Below, one piece after another: positions 1-12,789 of a stretch of DNA of 64,000 nucleotides (positions within the stretch are counted from its first letter, which is position 1; each line of letters opens with the position of its first letter). The notes beneath the pieces are model-generated. The model searched no databases. It worked only from the letters and a program-made list of their open reading frames with translations, and had not been told where the DNA came from. The translations under genes and the position numbers were made by a program. The stretch is taken from NCBI GenBank assembly GCA_038496675.1, contig CM076648.1, positions 20,146,365-20,210,364 of the forward strand. The letters run 5' to 3'. Origin of the DNA: Rachycentron canadum (taxonomy: Eukaryota; Chordata; Actinopteri; Carangiformes; Rachycentridae).

Positions 1-1770
1 AGTATTTTCTCTTCTTCTCCGTGAGAGGACCAAAGGTCATCTGTTCTCACATAATAAAACGGAGTGGACTTAGAGTGCAAGGTTTCTGTGCGTAACGACT
101 TCTATTGGACGATGGATTAAAACACTTGGACTTGCAGTCAGTAAACAATACATAAACAGTTGTGGCTTCTTCAACTTTTTCTAGCTTTTTTAGCTTATTT
201 CTTTTGGGTTTTGCCTCCGACTACGCTCTCATCTACCTGGTTTTTGTCACTGGTTAACACAGTGGGATACTTAGTAGCTGAAGAAAGAACCAGACATTTT
301 CCACATTAGCGAGTGGAGCTGAAATGACAGAGGGTCCTGGGTGTACATTTGTCAGGTGGCCAGAAACACAACTCCAAATGATTGCTAGTCACAACAATGT
401 AGCACAGCTTTAAGCATAACCTTAAAAAACAACACTGTCTGCAGTGACACATATTTAAATTTAAAATATTGTATATTTTGTGCCTAGTAGAGAAGAACAG
501 CTGTCTTCAGAAAAGATATCCTGGACTTTCCCCCTGAGATCATTTAACTCCCTGCTGCTTGACAGTAAATTGCCGGGGGCTTATGTCAAATGGTATCCCT
601 GAATGTCCCAAACTCCACTGGTTTCTATAACTATAGCACCAACACACACTACATCCACCATTATTATCACATACTTGAATCAACACCTCCATAAAACATT
701 TAAACAAAAAACGAACATTATAAGCTTCATGAAGTGATGCTCGATTGCAGGATTGTGCTGTTAGAGTGAATTGATTTTAGCCAAGTGTACTTGATAAACT
801 ACTAGCTGAGTGTGTGGCAGAATATACATCATACCCTAATCAGACTGATCAAGTCTGAACTGTAATTTCTCTTCCTGCACACACACCGCTCACCATATCT
901 CATGGGGTAATTAAAGACACCTCAAAGCTAACCGAAAAAGAATAGGCCTGCAGTAAAACATGTAAACATTGGCCTTTATCAAAATAGCAAACAAGTCAAG
1001 GAACAGTTATTACTCCTATGATATACTGGGGACTGTATGTTTTACCGTGGGTATGTAACACCCTTTGTTACTAACTTCTCCCTCTCCTGTTCCACTGCCT
1101 AATTTGAGACCACATCACTGGTGCTTGTGATGCTTGGCAGCTAAGCAAATTGAGTTTTTCCAACAGGAGTGCTTGTTTTCCATCCATGCAAGTTGAACTT
1201 TGACCCTAATACCCCCCATAGGTGAAATCGAATTGTTACCTTCTGTTTTTCCTCTGCACACAGTCTTCTGCCTGCATGCTATAATTTGCAAAAGCTCTCA
1301 TTCACCCTCCACAGAGGAAAAGAAAAGCCATTTTCTCCTCTAAGGAATCTGTTTCCCACATCATTGTTTTTAACAGTCCCTGCCAACACTACAAATGTTA
1401 AAAGAGTGTCTGTTCTTCTCATCATATTTTTACACCACACAAAATTCTGCCGTGGACCAGTGTTTTTGTGTAATCATTACAAATACCAGCATAATAGTGA
1501 GACTGCATGCACTGATCATTTGATCAGCAATGAATTGAATGGGAGACTGGAAATTGGATTAGCAAGTGCTCTTTATGCTGACTGGAGATATTTTTGTTAA
1601 ATATGGAGATTTCACTGCAGTTTGTGCAAACCTGTATGTTTGCACAGCTATGTAAATATAATTATTTAGTCATTTATTCATCTGGTTTTGCATATTTTTG
1701 CAATCAATTGTAAATTACATTCAAAATTATCCCACAGCTTCCAAATGAACCGAATGAATAAATGAATGAA
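1..1770. other. AT-rich non-coding DNA, nothing recognised
   Basis: There is no recognisable gene, RNA or repeat in this stretch. The longest open frame (104 codons, plus strand, 1286-1600) has no domain-like pattern, no splice context and ordinary AT-rich codon content, so I treat it as chance. Confidence 0.6.
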
Positions 1771-1826
1771 TTCTAATTATATAGGGCCTTCAATGCACAC
1801 AATACAGTTCAAAGTGTTTTACATTT
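1771..1826. repeat. Teleost interspersed-repeat end motif
   Basis: The stretch reads as a degraded form of a motif common in fish repeats: TATATAG-GCCTT, a short spacer, then CAAAGTGTTTTACA. In the usual form the two halves carry GCGC and CAAAGCGCTTTACA. Only this end is visible, so the element class is left open. Confidence 0.4.
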
Positions 1827-1829
1827 CAG

Positions 1830-3360
1830 CAGCAAAAAAACTGACACACACAAACAAAAATCAGGCTGAAAACCATACACATACAAAGTGAGGTTTTGTG
1901 TATATGCTTAGGAAACTGACATTTTCATATTAAATCAGCAATATATAGCATAGCAATGTCATCTAACACCAGGTCTCTTTGATTTTTGCAATTCAGTTTT
2001 TGCATTAATCTTGTCCCTCTGTGAAATGAAAATGATATTTTTATGGGAACTGTATAATTGATGCTGATGTGAGTAACCACCTAAAATGTGATGATGCGCC
2101 ACCATCATCATAATTACCTTCGAATTCCACTGGGAGGGTAGGTTGGAGTAAAAAGAGATAACTCACTTCTAATGTGGTGTCTCATTACTTTTTTTGTTTT
2201 TTACATTTTTCTTATTAACGTCACAACACAGTGAAAAATAAATGAGTCTCCCTTTTAATATGTTCCGATAAACACACTGTTTAAAGCATGCACCCTTGGG
2301 ATGCTACTTTCTCCGGTTTCACAAAGCCTCCAGATTAATTTAAGTCATGTTTCGGTGGTGCACTTGAAGAAAGGAAACACACAAAAACAACAATTAGAAT
2401 AATCACTTCCTTTAATGGAATGCCTATAAGTGCTGTTTATTTACACAGAAATGGGGGAAAAAAAAGCACTATAATCATTTAACCTGTTTGGGAAACTTGT
2501 TCTTGTAGCACATCTATAGTACAATTGATTGAGCTTTGATTTTGATCACAGTTTGATCTCTTTTATTGTATTTACTAATTGTATTTGTTGCTTTCCATGG
2601 TCTGGCATTATCTCTCTTAGATTCACAATATTAGCAGTGTCTTTTCACAGTGTCGTTTAACATGGTTTTCTCACAAGTGTGGCAATGTTGTACTTCCTGA
2701 AGAGTTCTGGATCAGCCCTCATGCCCCACCCACCACCACTGCTTGAGCTCGGTTGACAAGTGAAAGAGCAGAGAGTATCAAGATTGTTGACATCGGAGAA
2801 CCTCAGTTGGACTCAGACTCAGGAGTTTTTGAGGAGTTTATTGTGACTAGAAGAACAGTATATGCAGTTAAACAGCTTGTAACTGGCAGCAGCTGACACA
2901 GTGTTAAGTGGCAGTGGTAATGTAAGCTCCTGACAAGGCTGTGTTGACTCGTGAAAGACTAGTGCATATGAAGATAACAAATACCTCATAACAAGCTGTC
3001 AGAGGGGACAGTCTACACGAGGGAAAATGTCACTTTTATAGTTTTTCCAGAGACAAAGAACTAGAGCAGGATTGGCTGTTTTCTCAAAAACTAACCAATA
3101 TCAACCAAGAGTCAGGAAGCAACAAGATGTTCACAAGCTATCCATGTAAAGTGTCTGTCATTGATCTGGGACATATTAGACAGCTCCAGAAGCTTTCAGG
3201 GGCTTCCACACCGAACATCTGGTTTCACTTCCCATTCCTCAGCTACTTCTCCTCAAAGCATAGACACAGAGAGTAAATGACAGAGTAAATGATAGACTAC
3301 TATTTTATGCTAATTTTCACATACTGCAATTACTAATGGTTGTTTGTCTCTATATGTCAA
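1830..3360. other. Non-coding, nothing recognised
   Basis: Mixed AT-rich sequence with no gene. Bases 2700-3330 are slightly less AT-rich and might be an old element body, but I could not match it to anything. Confidence 0.5.
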
Positions 3361-3367
3361 TTACTGA

Positions 3368-3448
3368 TTGGATCCAGCGCCCCCCCTCACCACCCCATGC
3401 CTTGACCCTGCATGGATAAGCAGTATAGATGATGAATGGATGGATATT
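3368..3448 (+). mobile_element. 5'-truncated LINE/SINE 3' tail (RTE/Rex3-like)
   Basis: The segment has the layout typical of teleost RTE/Rex3-type retroelement tails and SINEs that share them: GATCCAGCGCCCCC, then GACCCTGCATGGATAAGC, then a short GATGAATGGATGGAT run. Rex3 copies are usually 5'-truncated and end in GATG-type repeats, which fits an insertion reading left to right. No reverse transcriptase coding sequence is present. The family name is from memory; the tail pattern is directly visible. Confidence 0.6.
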
Positions 3449-3449
3449 G

Positions 3450-4600
3450 CAATTACTGTGTTGTTAAAGATTTTAAATGGTATGATATTTAGCGATTACA
3501 AAACATTTGCTAGCAGGGCAGTGAGAAAGAGGGGTGAGTCTGGAGTTGACGTTTGACCTGGTGACATCAGCTCAATCAGTGGAACAAGAGGAAATTATCA
3601 GGGAACTTCCAGGGCAGGAAGATGCAGAAGAACAAATTTATCATTGCAGCCAGTGACCCCAGGGGGTGAAATCACATTCATCTGTGTCAGGGTGCTGAGG
3701 TGGGGCCTTGTAAGGGGTTAACTGCTTATTACAGCGGGAGAAATAGACACCTGGTTTACGTTGGATATATCATTTGCATGTACTGAGCCTGATAATGCAG
3801 ATTGATATGTAAACTTGCATATAGGTGAGAATAAATGCACTGGTGTAAGGATTCAAAATCAATTAAGACAACCTGAATCTTCCATGTGAAAAACTTGTAA
3901 ATCTGCACGCATGCAGGTGTGCAAGCATGTGCACAAGTGCCTCCAAAGTATCTTATCTGTGAATTACCTCTCTATACTTTTAACTGCTGGAGAGTATTTC
4001 CAATTTGCCCTCGAGTCTATTAGCACTCAATTTCAATTACCAGCACTCTAATGGATGCTGACACTGAATCTACTCCACTTGCAAATCCAGGAAGCTCACT
4101 TCTTCAGATGAGCAGGAACGTCTCGTCAACAGCTGCAGCAGCTGCTTTTGAGATTCAATGTGACAGCACCAAACCAGATGGCCTGTAGAGTCTGACCCAC
4201 ATCCCAGGAAGTTAGAGGAGGTGGTTAGAGGCTTGAAGTCGTGACAGAACTTGCAAAGACCAATTCAGATTCAAAGGAAGTGGCACAGAGGGCTCACACA
4301 CAGGACTGACTTTACTGCGTTTCCAATTACCTGCCTGGTGCTGCAAGTACGATTGGACATTTAGTCCTTGAGTGAGAGTATTGTCTTAACTTGTCTTAAC
4401 TTTTAGTCTTAAAAGTTCTCCTTGAAGGTGACTAAACTCTCACAATTTCTTACATTTAAAAATATGTAAAGGGTTTTAGAAAGCATAAACCAAGCAGAAT
4501 ATAAACTTCAAACACACTCATGTTATACGTTTTGCAACTTAGGTCAACTTTGCAAACTTCAATTCAATGTTTGCTGCATGGTTTGACACCAAAATGATGG
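3450..4600. other. Non-coding, octamer-like site only
   Basis: No gene is seen. A perfect ATTTGCAT octamer (POU-factor type) sits at about 3772-3779, and 3905-3945 is rich in alternating purine-pyrimidine steps. Neither is strong evidence of function alone. Confidence 0.4.
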
Positions 4601-4609
4601 TAAGAAGTC

Positions 4610-4870
4610 AGCAGGGAACCAAAAGCAGGATGTAGACAGAATGGGATGGATAAAGGGAAAAAGGTTTATTGAAGGGGATTTTCCTCATCTTGGGGGATGA
4701 TTGCAGGGAATAGGGGTCCAGTGGGAGCAGGGGTGAAGCAGGACAGAGGAAGTGTGTGTGACTGGGCATGGAGTGAGTGATATCATGGCTGGCAGCAGTG
4801 AGCTTGCGAGCCCAAGGAAACACTGGGATCTGCTGGGATTATGGCAGCAGTCGTAACATATGACCCCTTT
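4610..4870. repeat. GA-rich block, probable dispersed repeat
   Basis: This block is purine-biased and GC-richer than its surroundings (GGTTTATTGAAGGGGATTTT, then GGGGTCCAGTGGGAGCAGGG, then TTATGGCAGCAGTCGTAACA). The composition and wording resemble dispersed GA-rich repeats seen in many fish genomes and the block at 55.5-56.1 kb. Two overlapping minus-strand open frames here are low-complexity and not believed. The family is not identified. Confidence 0.35.
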
Positions 4871-5660
4871 TGTCATGATGTTGTCTGCATACACAAAGAG
4901 CCTTGGGCCTTTAAACATCACTAGTGTCTTGAAGCATTTCAGGCAATGCTGTAATGTAACTTAATATTTAAATTTTTTTTCAGTGATTTTTTAAAAATAT
5001 AAACTTTGTCCTGTCAAAACATAGTAGGATGTTACTGCTGGCAAAAACGAGAACATATTAAAAAGGAGCTAGAGAGTAATGACTTTTGTAGACTAACCTG
5101 AAGGGTTAGCATCACCCTGGTGTGACAAAAAGTGATTTTTACATGGGCTTTTGTATTACTGCAGAAAATAAGATCTGCAACAAACACACGATACTTACGT
5201 ATTTTGTTCCATAAGGTAATCCTCACAAATTCAGTTCACTTTTCCTTGTTGAAAAATCTAAATACAAGGAGTAAAAAGCTAATTTCAGGCTTTAAAAGAA
5301 ATGGTTTCTTCAACATTACCACTACTAAACTTTATCATACAGTTTACCTCTTATGCTAAAACCTTTCCTCATATAAAGTTGGTAATTGTTTGCAAAAGTG
5401 CAAGTATAAATATATTGTGTTCAATGTGGTGACATCCCTGTCAACCTCTGCATTTCATTCAGGTTAGCAATCAGTCTCCTTAAAGAGATGTAAATGCTTA
5501 AGGAAATCACACCTGTGGTATTTACTGACGTATTTTATGCTATAGAAAAAAATGTACTGACCTTATTTTAGTCAGTTTAGTTTAATAACCGCATATCCAT
5601 TAAAAAAAATGGGAATTAGAATGTACAATTACAATTACAATGTACAATGTCAATTATCCT

Positions 5661-5886
5661 TGACAAGAGTTCGACTAGAGCTTTGGTCATTGTTGCATTT
5701 AAAAGAAAAGAGGTCATAGTAATGACCAATGCCATGTCTTCAGGGCAGATTGGAGGCTACAGTGACTCGCTATCGGAAAGTGATGAAATCAACCAGGGCT
5801 AGCTGGTTAGCGTGCTAACTTCATTAGAGGAAGAGGTGTAATAGAGACAAGTTAACTTTGGCGAGCAAAAGAATGAAGTTTGATCC
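5661..5886 (-). repeat. Dispersed repeat, copy 1 of 3
   Basis: Read on the minus strand, this matches the copies at 17.72-17.88 kb and 22.79-23.02 kb. Shared blocks include ATCAAACTT..TTCTTTT, GAAGTTAGC.CGCTAAC, GATAGCGAGTCACTGTAGCC, TCCAATCTGCCCTGAAGA and ACCTCTTTTC.TTTAAATGCA. About 225 bases align, so it is nearly full-length relative to copy 3. No coding capacity and no clear terminal inverted repeats are seen. It may be a SINE- or MITE-like element; class unknown. Confidence 0.75.
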
Positions 5887-6980
5887 TTAACTCATCTTCT
5901 AGACTTGGAATTAAACAGCTTTTATTGCAATAGCAAAATGTCACAGAGAAGTTTGTAAGTGTTGAATATTCATTTGTGTCAGGTGATTAGCATGCAGTTC
6001 AATACCTTCACACAAATAAAGTCAGGTGACAGAAATTAGATTTAAATGATCTGCAGCTTGGGGATGAAAAGAATAACTGTAAAAATAAATATGCTGGGTT
6101 ATAATATATTTTTCTGTCTTTCGAACACACACATCAACATTACAGTGCTTGAAACATAACGTACCCCTGATTAACACACATTATCCTCTGTGCTTCCTCT
6201 TTCTGACAGACAGTAATGGCGTTAGTGATACAGACAGTGAATCTAACAAGCATTTAGGCAATCAATTCAGAAGACTTGCAGACAAACTGAGAGTGATTTT
6301 TATTCTACCAGCGTAAAGATACTTCTTGGCAGATGAAGAAGTGTCAAACAGGGTCTGCAAAATAACTCTCCATTTTCTGTTTCCATAAAGCTGCCTCAAA
6401 AATGTTTTTTTCTCTCTGATTATCTAGTAGATGTTCAAAAGGCAATGCACTGTCTCTAAGAATAGGTTAACACAAATATGCTGCCGTTTTCTTATAAATG
6501 GATTAAAAAACTGAAATATACTTTACAAAACCAATAATTATATTATCCTATAATAGCACCTCTTAAAATTGTAATTTAAATTTAAATTTGTAATTTGTCT
6601 AACTGGACAATGATCATTTCTGCATGTTGAAGTCGATAACATAGAAGATGTGCAGTGCTGCTGACTACAAGGATTTTGGTCTTGTTATTGTAAAAAGCTG
6701 CAGAACCCTCACTGTGAATTCTGACCAGAGAGATGATGTGTGTTCTGCGCCTTCAAAAAACTTCACACGGTAACAATCTCGATTTCACAGGGACAGGCCC
6801 AACACCTGTACCTCTCACACATACATTCACAGGGTTATAACACTGGTGACCTGTGTCATTGACATAATTCATTCTCTTGCTTTAGGCTTCACCACATCTA
6901 CACGACAGGGTCTCGTGATGATGAGATCAAATTATCCTGTGAAAAAAATTTCATAATTTCCCTTTTTTTTTTGGACTGAC

Positions 6981-6985
<5 letters not shown>

Positions 6986-7031
<46 letters not shown>
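6986..7031. repeat. (GA)23 microsatellite
   Basis: A pure GA/AG dinucleotide tract of about 46 bases, preceded by a short T run. Such homopurine mirror repeats can adopt H-DNA and are usually length-polymorphic. Confidence 0.98.
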
Positions 7032-7034
7032 CTG

Positions 7035-8290
7035 CATTAGAAACTGAGGCTGTGGAGTTTAAAATTGTGGGCATTGATCAGGCAGAGGGAGTCTAATGAA
7101 ATGTGCTGGCAAGTTGCATTATAGGAAGTGCAGGATCCAGGGCTTTTGGGATGTAACCTACACTAGGGGCTTAAAACCAGGATGTCTCTGCCTCTTCTGG
7201 ATTGATTTTGACCTTTATTTTTGCAAAATGTTTCTCACAAATAAAGGACAACTTGATAAATGAAAGTGCAATAATCTAATCACTAATCGCTCTAGTTTTA
7301 CCAGCACATGCTTTACCCGCCTTTATCTACCCAAATCTCTCACTAAATCTAAGCCTGAAACCAAGTCTAAGAGCTCGGTCAGCCTTTTGAAGACATGAGG
7401 CCAGAACAACATGTCCTCGTGTTCCAGACATTTCCTCTTAAGGTCTAAAACTCACATCAGTCCTCACAAAGACAGAAGCACACAGAACAGACACACACAC
7501 TCATTACTGGCTTGTCATATAGTTTTTCACATCTTTCAGCTTTTTGCAGGAAAAATGAAAAAAGGCTCAAACTGTCACACACACTGGCAATAATAATGTT
7601 TTTAAGTATGTATTTAAGTGTAGATTTTTTTTTTCTGAATGAACAGCTACTGAGTGTAGTCACGTGGACTGGAGAACATCTTTGGCACTGATTTCTTCCC
7701 TCGAATCACCCTCAGTTGCTACAATCAACCCTCAACCCTGTGTGGACTCAATCACTATGACTGACAGAACATTGGCAGCTACAAAATAATCAATAGCCCT
7801 GCTAAATGAGAGAACTGGGTTGGTGTGGAATATTAGATCATTTTTCATATAGGTCGCTCATTACTTTTCAAAAAAATGTCAGCATAGGTCATTCGTTTCT
7901 GTCTCTGTCTCTAATCATTCTGCATCTGTACTTTGGAGACACAGGGTGCTGATGTTTGCCCGGTGTCCTGTCTGTACGCCTCTCGTGATTCCTGACAGTC
8001 ACGTGTACACGCCCGAAACATTTCTCTCCTCATTCCTCAGAAGCATGATGTGTAGCACAATGCAAATACTGTACTTCAGGCAATCTAAATTAACATATTA
8101 GAGCTTCTCTTGTGAGTTTTACAGCATCGTTCTTTGTTGCTCATTTCCATTTCTCATTTCTTGGCTGTGTTACTCTTGCACTCAAACGGTTTTATCCCCG
8201 TGGTAGGGCTCCGTGCATACAACATGACATAATTTCTTATCACTGTATCACACACCAAAACAGATATTGTTGTCTCGTATCGCTGAGGAA
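7035..8290. other. Non-coding, nothing recognised
   Basis: No gene-like signal is seen. The overlapping open frames at 7.41-7.66 kb on both strands and at 8.11-8.31 kb have no domain pattern. Confidence 0.55.
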
Positions 8291-8394
8291 ATTATGGCCC
8301 CTGTCCTGAAGGGACTATGACAATGAAATTAGAGATCACTGAAGCTGTTTACATGGCTGTAGAGTACCTATTGCCATTGTTGCCTGTTGAAGTC

Positions 8395-8576
8395 ATTAAT
8401 TAGCCAACAGAGGTTAAATTTAAATAAATACCAAATGGTGGGTTAATTGTTATGAGATTAATTAAAGGTGTTACATACAAATATGACTCCAGCACACCGA
8501 TAGACTGGAGCAGCCCTGCGAGAAAGAATTAATTTTGAAAGGACTCATGCAGAATTAATTATCAGTTAGTCATTAG
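8395..8576. promoter_or_regulatory. Cluster of homeodomain-type sites (candidate enhancer)
   Basis: Six TAATTA/ATTA-type cores lie within about 180 bases: ATTAATTAG (8395), TTAATTG (8443), GATTAATTAAA (8456), GAATTAATTTT (8527), GAATTAATTATC (8552) and CATTAG (8571). There are no simple repeats between them. Homeodomain proteins bind such cores, and clusters are common in conserved non-coding elements near developmental genes. AT-rich background raises the chance rate, so this is a candidate only. Confidence 0.35.
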
Positions 8577-8599
8577 CAGCAAACATCCTGTAAACTTCT

Positions 8600-9640
8600 A
8601 GCCCGTCAATGATGTTGCCTACAAAAAAACTACAATTTTTTTTTTCATATTGTAGTTTCTGTGAGCATTGACAACACAATTACATGTTTATATATGTTTT
8701 TTTTAAGAGACGTCCATTAAAAAAAAAAAAAAAAATCTGCATACTTTTTCCTATATAAGTGAGTTAATATTTGCTGAATTAAAAATGAAAGTCAATAAGT
8801 CAAAAAGAAAAAAAAAAAAATTAAAAAAACCAGCTCATTTCTGTCTTGCAACCACACAGTGGCTATTTGTGGTTTATTGGCACTTCTGGCTTAGTTGAAT
8901 GATTATTACCAGTACAAGCCAGATCAGTTACCTCATTAGATAAAACATCTATGTTAAAATACAATATGATGATCGTAATTTCAACAAATATACATGTTAA
9001 TCAAATTAGCTTTATTGTATTTACAACACCATTTACAGAAACAGTTTATAATCTGAAAACTTTATATTCCATACACAATTATACACTATTTTGTAAAAAA
9101 ACAAACAAACAAACAAAAAAAACTAACTGCTGCTTGGTAGAGGATATTTATATTACATATAAAGTTAATATTACAGTAAATGGAAAATTGACTGATTGAC
9201 ATGTACTGAAAATAAGTATCTTCAGTCAAAGTGTTACCTTTGTGTGTTTTTTTTCGTATCTAAATATACTGTGATGATGCAGATGGCCTTTCTTCTCAAC
9301 TTTTGCTGAGATCACTTAAAAAAATAATCCAGGCAAATACTGAATAAAAATCTAAAAAATTTATCAAACTTGAGAGAACTGAAAGTGGGAAATATAGAAC
9401 ATGTTATAAATGTTTTATGTCCTCATGCATGCTGTATGGGCTGTGGACAGTGCATTATCAAGCTGTCCTGTATCACGACAGTGACCTGAATGTTTGCCTC
9501 GTGAAAGATTGATAATAAAGCACAGAACATGTCAGTCATGCCAAGCACATAAACAGGCCTGAATATTTTTCAGTTCTATATTTATTCCTGAATGCAAGAT
9601 ACTTCTGCAGATATGTTTTCAGTCAAATTTTACATGTTTG
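8600..9640. other. Very AT-rich stretch with A-runs
   Basis: A strongly AT-rich kilobase with an A17 run at 8719-8735, a second A-rich run near 8806-8827 and a short (CAAA)n tract near 9101-9120. Open frames here are made of AT-rich codons and look random. Confidence 0.6.
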
Positions 9641-10116
9641 AACTAAACTTTTACTTGTGAAAGATGCAAGTGTGGTGATAAGTCACTTCGACTATTTATT
9701 ATCAGTTGACTTAATGTTGAGCTTTTTACAAAGCTGATATAGAGAGAGCTGACAAAATTCAAAAGATGGATTTTTTTTTTTTCAGCATAAAAACCTCTAA
9801 ATGTTTGAATATGAGCATCACATACTGCGGAGAAACCTTGGCCCTGCAGAGGATATATCTGCATATTTACACTTTAACCTGCACTCTAATTTCTTTTTGG
9901 AGCCTGCATTTAAAAAACTAATATGACTCAGAGAATTAAAATGCAAAAATAATTTTATTTTCCACAGAAATGATTAATGTTTTATGACAAACCTTGTTTA
10001 AAATGCAAGGAAAAAAGCACAGTAGGAACTCTGTGTGCACTTGCATGGTATATGCTTTACAGAGTAAGAGTGTAATGAATCATCCAAATGCAGTTACTCT
10101 GATAAATTGTGTGGAT

Positions 10117-10500
10117 TTAAAGGTGCAGTAAGCAATGCTGGAGAAAGGCTGTTGATATTTGAAATCAACACTGAAAACACCCCATCCCTTCGGTGCTCCT
10201 TCAGAAGCCACGCTCCCTCAAATTCAAGGGCATGCACTGCTGAGGCAGTGACTCAATGGTGGAATCCAGTCTTATGTGGTGTGACTGTTCAAAAGGGATA
10301 CTCTCTCATAGGTGAAGCAAGAGAAACATTATTACATAAGACATCATCATCAAACAACTGACATGCACACAAACACAATGACAAAAACACAACTGAGCAA
10401 AAATCTACCCAAGGTGCAGAGGGGATGAGACGGAAAACCATCGCTATCTGCAGATGGCAAAACTAGCAACTCTCCCGCCACTACAGCTCACATCACACTG
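10117..10500. repeat. Teleost short interspersed element (AAAGGTGCAGTAAGC type)
   Basis: The block begins TTTAAAGGTGCAGTAAGC, continues with a GCTGTTGATATTTGA segment, a CTCCCTCAAATTCA segment and ends near GCAAAACTAGCAACTCTC. This order matches a dispersed repeat I recall from several fish genomes. No inverted copy of the first end was found nearby, so it may be truncated. The 84-codon open frame inside it is therefore not a gene. Confidence 0.5.
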
Positions 10501-10519
10501 ATGGCACATCTTGGCAAAC

Positions 10520-11940
10520 TAGGAAGTACGCTGAACATCTGTGGGCAAGTAATTTAGCATTACTTAGACACCGATGACTGATGAGAATATATTAGTGATG
10601 AGTCTTTTCATTTCCGTTTTGACTTATTAACTTAACCTATTTTTACTCTGTAATACGTAACCCAAGATCGTAACCACTGAATCACATGGATTGCACTCCA
10701 GTTTTCCTGGACGTTGGGACCTGGCTCAGGGCTCCCAACAATAAGGAAGGCCACAAATACATTAGTCAAAAAGTCATTCATTTAACTCAAATGTACTAAT
10801 ACTAACAAAACACTGTGGTATTAGACTAAGAGAGGAAAGTAAAACTGACCCTTTGGATTATTATGCCATCTTTTTTAGCAGTGTTGTATACTCACACAGC
10901 AAAGCTACACAGCTTGGGTTTAAAGCTCCACATGCTGCCTTAATAACTACAGAAAGTAACAGCCTGACTCTTAGAGTGGTGATCTCACGACTTGATGGTT
11001 GCTGCTCCCAATTAGTGGATTGGTTGGAAAAATCTGGCTGAGCTAAGTATCTATTAGGTCATATTCCAACTGACAGGTTAAATCTGTATGAGGACACATT
11101 TAAACCACATTGTTTTTATAATGTTTTGATAGGAAAAACCCAGCTAATCAGGTCAAAGACACATTTGTTGCTCAGCCTGGTTGCTCACATATGATTCTCA
11201 TCTTTTAGCACCTGCAAAATGACACAATGTTTTCACCACCACAGCACACTTAACTAAACGTATAATGCAGAATGAAACATGGCTGAATATATAGTATGTC
11301 ATGCTTCACCACTGGTGATACTCTGATATACTATTCACAGTGTTTCTATTTCTCAAAACTGAAATCAACTTTAAATTCTTCTTGTAATCAAACATATCCC
11401 TCAAGGGGATTTTCCTTTTTCACTTCACCAGTTATAATTGTGATGAAAAACATCTGTCAACAACTATTACATCAAGGCGCTGTAGTACACAGAGCTGTGG
11501 CACTAAACTTTGACAACTAATTCTAAAGATCTTGCAGTTTCATATAAAGTTTGAGTGAGGGTTTCTATAAGACAGCCTTCCTTTGCTCTGTATTATCCAC
11601 CTCATATCCCCAAAGTGAAGTTTTATGTCAGACATAGTGTGTTTAAAATCCTTGTTGAGGTGGGGTGACCTTGAGAAAGTTGCTGAGCAAGACGTTGGTT
11701 GGTTGCTGTAAAAGTTTGAAAGTTCATAAAAATTTATTCACTCACATTTTTTCAAAAGTCCTTCAGTGTCCTCTGACAGTACAAAAAATAAAACATCAAC
11801 AGGGGAATAATACGATCATCACAAATTGTGAAACAGGCATTATTTCTACACATCACCCCAAAAACCCACACAGCCCTTTTTTTTCCCTTTAGTACACTGA
11901 CGATATTGAAGGTGACATTTTGTTTTCAGTGTTTTGGGAT
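10520..11940. other. Non-coding, nothing recognised
   Basis: Ordinary AT-rich sequence with short chance open frames only. Confidence 0.55.
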
Positions 11941-11942
11941 TG

Positions 11943-11944
<2 letters not shown>

Positions 11945-11974
<30 letters not shown>
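11945..11974. repeat. (TG)15 microsatellite
   Basis: A pure TG dinucleotide tract. The open frame running through it encodes a meaningless CV repeat. Confidence 0.98.
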
Positions 11975-11975
<1 letters not shown>

Positions 11976-12363
11976 ACAGACCATTTTCCCTTTTTTTCAA
12001 CAACCCTTCACATGAACCCCAGTTTTTGCCATGTTGAAAACCATGTAACCTACCAGTAACTTTAACAAGTAAACAAGCAAAGAGTGCAGCAGCTGATTAA
12101 TTGGACCTGGTTCAGCAGGAACAGGTCCAGATCTGCGAGCTTGGCAGATGAGGGACTCTAAGAACATCTGGCAGTGCCGCTGTCAGCTTTGTCAAGCTGT
12201 CTGACTGGAGATGTTAGCATGCTGTCTGCCTTACACAAAGGGAGATTGCTATCTGGCAATAGCTGTCGCTCATAATCAGTGTGTAATTAAGAGCAACATG
12301 GTGTGTTCCCCAATGTACGAAAGCAAAGTGTGGTTTGCTCCAATGTTTTGATGAATCTACTGT

Positions 12364-12387
12364 AAAAAAAAAAAAAAAAAAAAAAAA
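12364..12387. repeat. A24 homopolymer
   Basis: An uninterrupted A run. No AATAAA lies just upstream, so it is not obviously a processed-transcript tail. Confidence 0.95.
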
Positions 12388-12452
12388 GGCGGTCCAGGAA
12401 AATGAACTGCTCTTACAGTAGGAAAAATAAAACCCTTAAGTGATTCTAGAAA

Positions 12453-12473
12453 ACACACACACACACACACACA
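12453..12473. repeat. (AC)10 microsatellite
   Basis: A short pure AC tract, 65 bases after the A24 run. Confidence 0.97.
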
Positions 12474-12652
12474 TGAATGCATAGTTTCAAGTGTTGCTTT
12501 AATTTAATGGCATCATACAGTGAAATGAAACCATCCTCCTGTAAGAAAAGAAGAAAAAAAGTTTATATTTAGCGCAAGCAGTTTATTATGACCCATAATT
12601 AAATGCCATTAGATCTATTACCTCTATTGGCTATAATTTTTATGATGTGAAC

Positions 12653-12674
12653 AAAAAAAAAAAAAAAAAAAAAA
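12653..12674. repeat. A22 homopolymer
   Basis: An uninterrupted A run, followed by a short GC-richer patch (12700-12790) with several CpGs that I could not assign. Confidence 0.95.
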
Positions 12675-12789
12675 TGTCAGGTGATGTATAGTGCAGAGTG
12701 AGCCCACAATAGGACGGAGGTCAGGGTGGACGACTGGGCCAACAAATCGCAGGCGCCCATCGGCCTCTGGGTTTGACGTGCTGTCCATA

